From: Spinacia oleracea
Lineage: Eukaryota > Streptophyta > Magnoliopsida > Caryophyllales > Amaranthaceae
Direction of reading: 5' to 3'
Length of the DNA: 64,000 nucleotides
Assembly: GCF_020520425.1 (NCBI RefSeq)
Contig: NC_079491.1
Span: 4,885,143-4,949,142, forward strand
The translations under genes and the position numbers were made by a program. Numbering within the stretch: position 1 is the first letter of the stretch; each line of letters begins with the position of its first letter. Positions 35,150 through 46,059 of the stretch are shown here, in pieces. Under the pieces are notes generated by a model. That model had not been told where the DNA came from. It did no database searches and saw only the letters and a list, made by a program, of their open reading frames with translations.

Positions 35150-37725
35150 GAAGTATCAATCAAAAATATTTGCTCATTTGTGTAAAGTACAAGAAATGAG
35201 CAAAAATATTTGCTCATTTGTGTAAACGATAAAAAATGAGCAAAAATATTTGCTCATTTGTGTAAACGATAAAAAATGAGAAAATTTTTGGAATGTTAAT
35301 TAATCTGAGATTTTAAAATATTTGCTCATTTAGGCACGATGAGCAAAAGTTTTGAATATTAACAAACCCGAACTTTAAAATTTTATAAATGAGCAAAAAA
35401 AATTTGCTCATTTGTGTAAACTATAAGAAATGAGCAAAAAAAATTTGTTCATTTGTGTAAACTATAAGAAATGAGCAAAAATATTTGCTCATTTGTGTAA
35501 TCGATAAAAAATAAGCAAAAATATTTGCTCATTTGGGTAAAGTATAAGAAATGAGCAAAATAATTTGCTCATTTGTGTAAACTATAAGAAATGAGCAAAA
35601 ATATTTGCTCATTTGTGTAAACGATAAAAAATGAGCAAAAATATTTGCTCATTTGTGTAAAGTATAAGAAATGAGCAAAAAAATTTGCTCATTTATGTAA
35701 ACGATAAAAAATGAGCAAAAATATTTGTTCATTTGTGTAAACGATAAAAAATGAGCAAAAATATTTGCTCATTTATGTAAAATATAAAACATGAACAAAT
35801 TTTTTGAATAATAAGTAATATGAGATTTTAAAATATTTGCTCATTTAGACACAATGAACCAAAGTTTTGAATATTAACAAATCCGAACTTTAAAATTTTA
35901 AAAATGGGCAAAAATATTTGCTCATTTGTGTAAACTTATTAAAAATGAGAAAAGGTATTTGCTCACTTGTCTAATTTTTTAAAAAAAATGAGCAAATTTT
36001 TTGAATGTTAAGTAATCGGAGATTTTAAAATATTTGCTCATTTAGACACAATGAGCAAAAGTTTTGAATATTAACAAACACGAATTTTAAAATTTTAAAA
36101 ATGAGCAAAAATATTTGCTCATTTGTGTGAACTATATAAAATGAGCAAAAATAGTTTTGCTCATTCTGTCTAAATGAGCAAATATTAAAGTTCGGATTTT
36201 AAAGTTTTTGCTCATTTTATCTAAATGAGCAAATATTAAAATACGAACTTTAAACTTTTGCTCATTGTGTCTAAATAAACAAATATTATAATTTCAATTT
36301 TAAATTTTTGCTAGCTCATTGTTTTTAAATGAGTAAATATTAAAGTTCGGATTTTAAACATTTGCTCATTGGGTCTAAATGAGCAAATATTAAAATCCGA
36401 ACTTTAAACTTTTGCTCATCGTGTCTAAATGAGCAAATATTAAAGTTCGGATTTTAAAATATTTTTGCTCATTGTGTCTAAATGAGCAAATATTAAAGTT
36501 CGGATTTTAAAATTTTGCTCATTGTATCTAAATGAGCAAATATTAAAGTTTGGATTTTAAACATTTGCTCATTGTTTTTAAATGAGCAAATATTAAAGTT
36601 CGATTTTAAACTTTTGCTCATTGTGCCTAAATGAGCAAATATTATAGTTCCGATTTTAAAGTTTTGCTCATTGTGTCTAAATGAGCAAATATTAAAATTC
36701 GAACTTTAAACTTTTGCTCATTGTGTCTAAATGAGCAAATATTATAGTTTCAATTTTAGATTTTTGCTCATTGTTTTTAAATGAGTAAATATTAAAGTTC
36801 GGATTTTAAACATTTTCTCATTGGGTCTAAATGAGAAAATATTAAAGTTCGGATTTTAAACTTTTGTTCATTATATCTAAATGAGCAAATATTATAGTTT
36901 CTATTTGAAATTTTTGCTCATTGAGTCTAAATGAGCAAATATTAAAGTTCGAATGTTAAAATTTTGCTCATTGTGTCTAAATGAGCAAATATTAAAATTC
37001 AAACTTTAAACTTTTGCTCATTGTGTCTAAATGAGCAAATATTATAGTTTCAATTTGAAATTTTTGTTCATTGAGTCTAAATGAGCAAATATTAATGTTC
37101 GGATGTTAAAATTTTGCTCATTGTGTATAAATGAGCAAATATTAAAATCCGAACTTTAAACTTTTGCTCATTGTGTCTAAATGAGCAAACATTATAGTTT
37201 CCATTTAAATTTTTTGCTCATTGGGTCTAAATGAGCAAATATTAAAGTTCGAATTTTAAAATTTTGCTCATTGTTTCGAAATGAGCAAATATTAAAGTTC
37301 GGATTTTAAAATTTTTGCTCATTGTGTCTACATGAGTAAATATTAAAGTTCGGATTTTAAACATTTACTCGATGTTTTTAAATGAGCAAATATTATAGTT
37401 TCGATTAAATGAGCAAATATTAAAGTTCGGATTTTAAACTTTTGTTCATTATATCTAAATGAGCAAATATTATAGTTTCGATTTGAAAATTTTGCTCATT
37501 GAGTCTAAATGAGCAAATATTATAGTTCGGATGTTAAATTTTTTGCTCATTGTGTATAATTGAGCAAATATTAAAATCCGAACTTTAAACTTTTGCTCAT
37601 TGTGTCTAAATGAGCAAATATTATAGTTTCTATTTAAAATTTTTGCTCATTGAGTCTAAATGAGCAAATATTAAAGTTCGGATTTTAAAATTTTGCTCAT
37701 TGTTTCTAAATGAGAAAATATTGGT
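35150..37725. repeat. Palindromic satellite array (TTTGCTCATT / AATGAGCAAA)
   Basis: Several dozen units. The first part (to about 36120) has roughly 41-bp units, ATTTGCTCATTTGTGTAAA then CGATAAAAAATGAGCAAAA. The second part has roughly 50-bp units, TTTGCTCATTGTGTCTAAAT, GAGCAAATATTAAAGTTCGG, ATTTTAAAC. TTTGCTCATT and AATGAGCAAA are reverse complements, and TTAAAGTTCGGATTTTAA alternates with its reverse complement TTAAAATCCGAACTTTAA. Thus the array is palindromic at two levels. Stray units recur at 39120-39400. No coding content. Confidence 0.95.
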
Positions 37726-38079
37726 ATACCTGAATGCTTTGTAGAGTACTTCCTCTGTTTCTTTAGTTCTTCCTTATTGAATTAGCATGTTTGCCACCTT
37801 GTGAGTTATGGTATGGTATATTGGTATACCTGTTGTATAAGAAACTGTCAAGTTAAGCTAGCAAATAACAGGTTGTTGGGTTAACTTCCTCTGGAGAACT
37901 TGTATTGCTTCGATCACTTTCTCTGGAGAACTTGTACTGCTTCACTTGCTGTTTGCGTGCTACTGAAAGTGCGCCATATGCTCCATGTAGATGAATGCCC
38001 TTGGTGTAATACCGCATCTGAATTCTGTCATGCCCTGTTTCAATTCCCTGCTGCAGTAACTCCCCTTAACTCCAGGAAG

Positions 38080-39150
38080 AATCGTCCAGACTATCGGTGC
38101 ATAGATTTCTTAAAATCCTTGCTGCATTTAGACGAACAAGTGGAATTTCTAGTGCTTTGACAAGCTTCTGTAGCGCGCCTAGTTTCAAGATACAGTTACA
38201 GTTTTGCTTGCTCTCCAATGCGAGCATGAATAATGCTTCACCAGCTGCAGTTCTAACATGTACCTGAGCTATAGGCATCCCATCTTTGAAGAATATATTG
38301 AGCAACTCCTTAAGAATTCGTCATGTGCCTCCGATCCTTTCTATCGCGTCATCTTCCATTGCTAAACTTGTTAGTATTTAAATCCCGAGGTTTTGCAGAT
38401 CAAGATACTTCTCTCCATGCCTTAGTATGTCTCTAATGTTGTTGAATGTGAAAACAATCTCTGAAATTTCTTTACGAAGCTGTTTCCCTGTGCTACCTGT
38501 TGTACTCGCTAGCATTTTTATAACTTGCAGGGACCTCTTTATTGTTTGAATTTGAGATGTTGCGACATGATCATCCTTCAATAACCTCCCTTCAGCACAT
38601 GTGAAGTCTATGATTTTCGGTAAGAGACCTCTTGTATTCCCTATTTTCCCGCACTTGCCATGGTCTCGAGCAAGCTTCTTGAGAAGTAGTAATCCTAGAT
38701 GATTGAATGTCCAGAAACCATAATGCTCATGATCAGCAATAATACATTTCTCACCAGCTTCATCGAGTGCTGAATTTGAGGTCTTGCTAACATAAAGAAG
38801 GGATGAAATCGATTCCAAAGCACCAGGAATTCCTGCAACTCGAATGGAATTTTGTTTTTCCTGCTAGTTTTGACAAGATTTCTGCTGCCGACTGTCTGAT
38901 ATCCTCTTCTTCATAGTCCTTCCAGTTCAACATCTCTACTAATCTTTCAACTGCTGAGGAAGTGATTCCTATTTTCTGTAGTGTCATCAGAAAACCGCTT
39001 ATTCCATGCAAAGCTTCGAAGGATCCGAGCTCCCATAAGCTGCTCTTCTAGTGAATTTGAAGCCTGAAGTTCCATGGAAAAAGACACCATATCCATCTTC
39101 AACCCATTGAAAACATTCAAAAGTATTTGCTCATTTGTGTAAATTAAAAA
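38080..39150 (-). pseudogene. Captured ARM-repeat protein fragment
   Basis: Minus-strand frames in order: MELQASNSLEEQLMGARILR, SAVERLVEMLNWKDYEEEDI, SAAEILSKLAGK, ADHEHYGFWTFNHLGLLLLK, KIGNTRGLLPKIIDFTCAEG, SLQVIKMLASTTGSTGKQLR, then VRTAAGEALFMLALESKQNC and LNAARILRNLCTD. These match a plant-specific ARM-repeat family (At4g14280/At5g18980-like, from memory). At least one frame change near 38830 and in-frame stops near 38330-38380 break it. Introns are absent in the captured stretch. Carried in the composite element. Confidence 0.75.
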
Positions 39151-39409
39151 AAAATGAGCAAATTTTTTGAATGTTAAGTAATCTGAAATTTTAAAATATT
39201 TGCTCATTTAGACACAATGAGCAAAAGTTTTGAACATTAACAAACACAAATTTTAAAATTTTAAAAATGAGCAAAAATATTTGCTCATTTGGGTAAACTA
39301 TAAAAAAAATGAGCAAATTTATTTGCTCATTCAGACACGATGAGCAAAAGTTTTCAATTTTAACAAATCCGAACTTTAAAATTTTAAAAATGAGCAAAAA
39401 GTAAAGATT

Positions 39410-39479
39410 AACCTACGTGGGATTCGAACCCACATCTTTTGTGCATTTGCACAATGCTCTACCTATTGAGATAGTAGGC
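39410..39479 (-). tRNA. tRNA-like sequence, second copy
   Basis: Minus strand: acceptor GCCTAC/GTAGGT, D-arm TCTCAATAGGTAGAGC, anticodon arm TTGTG-CAAATG-CACAA, T-arm GTGGG-TTCGAAT-CCCAC. It shares with 34641-34709 the 6-base anticodon loop and the 6-bp acceptor, so both come from one unusual source. The first D-stem pair is mismatched. Flanked by units of the palindromic repeat. Confidence 0.5.
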
Positions 39480-39789
39480 TAGTGTTTTTAAATAGAATCA
39501 ACAAAAGTAAAACAAAAACCAAAAAAAGTAAATCAAAATAATTCGAAAACTTACAGCAACAACAACATAAGAACCAACAAGGCCAGAAGTCAATGCTGGT
39601 CCAAGTTGACAAAAACAACAGCAAGGTATACCTGAGATCATGGCTGCCAATCTTTCATGCCCTTCTGCGATGACATGAAAGGGTGTGGTTATCACTCATC
39701 ATTCCATGCATCTACAGGAAAATTTTGGATCCCAGTCACTAGATTCTCCTGTTGCAACTATTGTACCATCAATTACCATGTCTAGTTAT

Positions 39790-40270
39790 CAATGCACCTA
39801 AGCTCAAGTACTTGTCCGGCCATCTCTAGAACGTGTCAGTCTCTCTGTCTCAATGGTTCTGAAAGTCTCCTGTCAGTTTCAATCTTTTTAGCCAAACTGG
39901 TTCAGAATCCTAATAAGACAAGGACACAAGAGTTGATCCAATTTCTTGCAACTCCTTGTAAACTTGAATATCTTTGTTTTACAAGGTACTTTATCAAGGT
40001 CAGTTCAGATATCCTTTCTTGCTCGTTTCCATTTGTATATGTTTTATTTCAACTTTAATGAAAACATTCAATCTTGATTCGATCTGCATTGTGGATCAAA
40101 GATGTTGGTTGCAGGTGGTGTATCAACAATTCTTCCTGTGACCACCTTTACACATGTCACGAATTTGTGGCTAACAGCTCTTCACTCCTGGAAGGAACTG
40201 TCCTGTGTTGTTGCCATAATTCGAAGTTGTCCTAACGTTGAAAAACTACATATATCAGTAAGTATCATTA
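39790..40270 (+). pseudogene. Captured F-box/LRR-type fragment
   Basis: The frame at 40102-40284 reads FTHVTNLWLTALHSWKELSC and AIIRSCPNVEKLHIS, the LRR pattern of plant F-box/FBD/LRR proteins. An upstream piece at about 39900-39985 (IQFLATPCKLEYLCF) may be the preceding repeat, with a possible intron between them. No start or FBD domain. Third captured gene piece in the composite element. Confidence 0.5.
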
Positions 40271-40284
40271 TCAGGATTATTTGA

Positions 40285-41630
40285 GTTACTCTTACATGTT
40301 TCTGTTCTACTAAAACATGTGATTATTTGGCTAGCAAGTCGTATTTTTAAGGCATCACAAAAAATGTTGTTCAGCTTGACAGCTTCGTCTTTTGGTTAAA
40401 AGAGAAAAATGTTGCTACACATTTTTTCTAAGAAAAAATCTACATAATCTAAAATTTTCTGCCTGTGTGGATTAATCTAATGGTGGAGGGTATGACGGAA
40501 TCTCTGCTTGTCATGTAAAAGAGTATTATAGCTAAAACCCTTTCTGAGCAACTGTAAAAAGTAGTTCTCAAGTTTATAATTTCTTACTGATTTCATCAAC
40601 GATAAGTATAGTAGGAACCATGACAGTGTAGTCTATCAATAACAAACTAACAATACTAACAGTGTAGCACTGAAAAAGATTCTAGTAACTAATACATTCA
40701 TCTGATCTGTCAATCCAAAGATTCTAAACCGATGCATTCATCTTGTAAAATTTCAAACAAAAGATTCCAGTAACAAAAATGTCAAACAAAATCTCCTTGT
40801 AAAATTAAGCAACTGTGTGAAGTGTCTAAGAACCACTCAAAGGATCCATGTGTATATATATAAGCTAATAAGAAGAAAGAATCCCACTCAAATATTACCT
40901 GCTGCAAAATACTTCCAGCTTAAATTCTCTGAGGAATTGGTCTCCTGCTCAGGTCCTTCCTTTCTCGAATTATTCTGCAATCCCATGAACTGTGACCAAT
41001 AAAATTGAACTGAATAAGAAATCATAAATCTTCATAGTCATAAACACATAAAAAAAACTTTTAATTTACTATCCAATTTGAGTTAATTGCACCAAAATTC
41101 GACATACTGCAAAAATCAATCACAACACTACTTAATTGCACCAAAATTCGACCTAAATTAACAATTAGAGAAAGAAAGAACAATTTAACCAATAAATCAT
41201 GAAGTAAACATTAAATCTCAACAAAATTGTAATAAAACTCAAAATATAACCCTACAATTTCATAAATTAGCAAAGAATCACTCACCAATTGCAATAAAGG
41301 AGACGAAGCATATATGATGGCAGCGTAGAGATGGTGGCGGCGGTGTGGTTGCAGCAGGTGAGGACACGGTGACTGTGGCGGTGGCGAGAGAGAATCACGA
41401 AGGGAGAGTGAAAATGGAGGAGAGAGAATCACGAAGGAGATGGAGAGCGAAAATGGAGGAGCTCCTGAAAGTGAAGCACAAGGAGAGAGAAAATGGAGCA
41501 CATTTCTGGAAATCGGGAGAGCGGAATATATTTGTTCATATTTCTTTCCAATATTACGATCTTGCCATTACTAAAACGCGAAAATCAGAGATTAGAGCTG
41601 TCAGATCTAATTACATTGAACGCATAAGAT
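40285..41630. other. Right part of composite element, no gene recognised
   Basis: AT-rich to about 41330, then a G/A-rich stretch with repeated GAGAGAATCACGAAGG and GAGAGCGAAAATGGAGG units that mirrors the pyrimidine-rich stretch near 32750-32830 at the other end. Possibly an extended subterminal inverted repeat. Confidence 0.5.
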
Positions 41631-41674
41631 TGCTTCTCATTCTTCTCATTTTAAGCTCCCTTCTCATTTGAGTG

Positions 41675-42707
<1,033 letters not shown>

Positions 42708-43194
42708 TTAATATATTAAATGAAACCATTTACGATATATAAAAACAATTACTACACTAATCACTCATACTTCGTATTAAATATTTTCTGTAGTAAATGA
42801 CATAAAACAAATTCAATTAAAATCATTTAACTTGTTTTGAAAATATTTCGGCCATACTTCATCTTCTTATGGACTTCGTAAACGATTATTTAATTTTTAT
42901 TCTCGGAAATGTTAATTTCATGTAATTTGTTATTTCGTAATTATTTAATAGGATAATTTAAAAAAGTGAGTTACCAACCCAGTAAATTGAGTATATAATA
43001 ACAATAATAAATGTTTAGGTAAGCACGCTGGAGTGAAAATTGAATTGTAGAGAACAAATATTTCAAGTTTCCCATAATCTTAAAAAGAATATTTCCCACA
43101 TTCACATGAAATGATTGTTTTCTCGAATTTGTTAAAAAATACAATTTTTTATATTATTCAGGTCCATCAAAACTTTTTTATGCGTCCTCAAATT

Positions 43195-43740
43195 TCTATC
43201 AGAAATTATTACGGGTAAATTCCGTGTTATTGAACCTCTTTCTAGGCGTCCTATTCAAAATTCCGATTTCCCCAAATTGATTGATGTTCGCTACGTCAAT
43301 TTTTTTACTGGTTCGTAGCGGGTACTGCTTAACTTCTATTGAATCGGACCGCCGTGAATCATCGCTGCTCTACGACGCTTTGAAGGTGGTTAAGTTTCAA
43401 GCGGTTTCCTCCATAAAAGACTTCACATTAATTATTCTATATCATGGAGGGTTTTTAGCTGCTTTACAATCTTGCGATGGCAAGTTGAAGTTCAGAAGTT
43501 GGTTTGGGAATGATTCTTCACAATCTTATGATGACCTTGTTTTCTGGAAGGGTAAGATTTTGGCTATTAGTCGTGGGGGTGTTGTATGTTATATCTATTA
43601 GAGGCCATACGGTAGAGATGAAGGCTTACAAGACCACTCCAGATCTGGTAGGTTCGGTTGATGTTCGGGCGCGTTTAATAGACTCAGGTACGTGGTCTGT
43701 TTCTTGTTGTTTGGGTAGGGGTTTCTCCAAGAAAGGATAG
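43195..43740 (+). pseudogene. DUF295 gene fragment
   Basis: GKFRVIEPLSRRPIQNSDFP near 43215-43275, then SSLLYDALKVVKFQAVSSIK, SYDDLVFWKGKILAISRGGV and, in another frame, VISIRGHTVEMKAYKT show the DUF295 region of an F-box protein. A stop and frame changes break it and no F-box is seen upstream. Opposite strand to the main array, so a separate lineage. Confidence 0.65.
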
Positions 43741-44263
43741 GTTCAAGTTCAGGGTATAAAAGATGAATTTAAATAAACTTAGGTTTAGGTGGGATGGGGT
43801 CAATAGTTTGCATGATCACACATTGTTTATTGGCCATAGTTGCTGCTTCTTTATTCCGCCTCAAAGACTTCAGGGATGTCCTCCAAATTGCACTTTTTTT
43901 CAAAACATGCTTTTTTAGCCATTCCGATGAAGATTTTAGCCAAAGGTCGGGCCCGCGTCTATCAAACCAAAAGAACTTCCATTCCCCCGATCGGGCGCCC
44001 ACAAGTAAAGTATTACGAGTCATTCGCACGATCGGTCGTATTACTCGCAATTTCACATTGTACGCACGCCCGATGATCATCGGGTGAAATTTTTTTCAAG
44101 CTTTACTTCCAACAACTTTCTGGAATCCAAGCATTCAAAAGACCCAAATGAACTTGACAGTAATAATCTAAAGTTGAAAATGAGGGGGAAGAGTCAGATG
44201 AGAGCTAATAAAAATGTAAAGTTTTTACAAAGTTGTTAGTGAAATTGAGAAGTTCAAATTTAC
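43741..44263. other. Spacer without recognised gene
   Basis: Open frames on both strands overlap at 43769-44087 but show no family features. A dyad ATTACGAGTCATTCGCACGATC...CGTATTACTCG lies near 44010-44050. Confidence 0.4.
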
Positions 44264-44360
44264 CTAAGTGACTGAAGCCAGGAAGGAGGCGGCCAAAACC
44301 AATCAGAATAGTCTGGATATAACTTTATCAGCTTAGCACCATCAGTTTGCCCCACGACCT
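44264..44360 (-). pseudogene. 3' end of a DUF295 exon (isolated)
   Basis: The minus strand codes LIKLYPDYSDWFWPPPSWLQ followed by a splice donor (CACTTAG|GTAAAT). WPPPSWL is the hallmark end of the DUF295 exon, as in copies A-D. Nothing else of the gene is recognised upstream. Confidence 0.5.
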
Positions 44361-44432
44361 ATGAATTAATTAAAGAAGGTTACACCACTAATCCAGAGTC
44401 AATTTAGTATCATTTATCTACGCATTTTACTA

Positions 44433-44633
44433 CTCCCTCTGTCCCAGATTAGTTGTTACACTGTAAGTGGGTATTTTTTTTAATTGAATGAGAGATTATG
44501 TGGGGACAAAAAAAAATTAGTGGGAAGAGAGACAATATAATAATGATGGGGTCATTCCTAATTCAGAAGTGTAACAACTAATTTGGGACGGCCGAAAAAG
44601 GAAAGTGTAACGACTAATCTGAGACGTACGGAG
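44433..44633. mobile_element. Stowaway MITE (about 200 bp)
   Basis: CTCCCTCTGTCCCAGATTAG (left) mirrors CTAATCTGAGACGTACGGAG (right), each flanked by TA. The inner TTGTTACACT / AGTGTAAC pair extends the repeat. Classic Stowaway layout. Confidence 0.85.
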
Positions 44634-44639
44634 TATATA

Positions 44640-45574
44640 ACCTATAATTGAGCCAAATTTTATTTTTTTGGGCCTCAAATTTTTGGGGCCCTGTGCTGGA
44701 GATCCTAATGGACCTCTTTATTGCCGGGCCTACCTGATAGGGTCTAGTCTGTTTCTTTGTATGTTCCGATTTTTCCTGGTCTGGTCTAATAAAGTTTGGT
44801 CTGAGTGTTTTATTGAATTGTTTTTTTACCTTTTCTGATCTGATATTTTTTTATGATCCAAAGATAAGGTAAATAGAATGAGACCTAAGTGAATATATTC
44901 CGGCCCATTAAAATCAATAGCAAATATTTAAAAACCATTATGGGCTTGGATAACTAGGTGATTCTTGTCCAGCCCTATCATTTAAATACAGGCACCAATA
45001 AAATTGATCTTATCACCGTGCAATTCATCGGCGTGCAATACTCCCATTCCTTTTTTTTTCTAGGTAAATTCCTTAATCTTCTAACTCTTTCTTGTAGACT
45101 ACTTTTGATACCGAAGTATAAGCAATCTAAAAGGCTACATACAAACCATTAACGCGATATTTATAAACTCTTAGTGATTGTTATTTATCGTGTAACGTTT
45201 CTCTTTTAAAAACCATGCTTCCGTGCTATTGTATACCTAATATTTTCTGATAATTCTTATTATGTGGTTTTTGTTTGAATTCCGGGATCAAGTTTGAGTA
45301 TTTTTTTTTTAAAAAAAAAAAATCAAATTGTCAAGGGTCTGTTCGTTATCATTTTTTGTTTCCAGTTTTATACTCCGTACAAGGTAGTTTTCATTTTTTT
45401 GTTGCCAAATTTTAAAATCAACATTTTTACTATCAATATGATGATTTTTAGTTCATTCATAGAATCCAAAATTGGAAACTGGCCCTGATATCGAATGAGC
45501 ACTACATTATTTTTGTTTGAAGCAACCATTAAACCCTAATTAATTTGGTGTACACTGTGCTCGCTTATAATGAA
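44640..45574. other. Intergenic, no gene recognised
   Basis: AT-rich. Contains a T-run/A-run at about 45300-45322. No coding sequence or clear element. Confidence 0.5.
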
Positions 45575-45931
45575 CGAAAATGATAAAGGTCGCAACATGC
45601 GACCTTTAAGCCGTGTCAAGCCGTGTCACAATGATGACATGGCATGCTTATGTGTCATGATTTAAATTGGAAATTAAAATATTTAACTTATATTTTTTAT
45701 TATACACCTTATAAAAAAAGGTTGGAAAATCTTAATATTCTAATTTTTTTCCTTTTTTATATCGACTACCTTATATACATATTTTCGTAATAGAAATATT
45801 GAATTAATAATAAAAATATTATGATGACGCATAGCCTACGTGGCGCTTATATGTACCAATTAAACTGCGACACGTAAGATTGCGACAACTAAATGTTGTC
45901 GCAACTTGCGACCTTTATCATCGTCCATGAC
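45575..45931. mobile_element. MULE-type MITE, second family member
   Basis: TGATAAAGGTCGCAACATGC near the left mirrors TTGCGACCTTTATCA near the right. Flanked by the 9-bp repeat TATAATGAA (45566-45574 and 45932-45940). Same family as 11062-11315; both have 9-bp TSDs, the Mutator signature. Confidence 0.75.
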
Positions 45932-46059
45932 TATAATGAAAACCAAAAAAAAAGTGTGGAAATTAATTTTTTACCTTTTCATTATATAGCATTTGTTTTG
46001 ATATTCTAACATGTACATCTATTTTCTGTTAAAAAAGCTATACAAATAAGGTGTGATCA

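Noticed and set aside
35150-37725. CRISPR-like reading of the regularly spaced palindromic repeats
   Set aside because: Spacers are not unique: they are themselves repeated and inverted, there are no cas genes, and the genome is a plant's. It is a satellite array.
43769-44087. Overlapping open frames on both strands near 44 kb
   Set aside because: No recognisable domain in either; a strand cannot be chosen.
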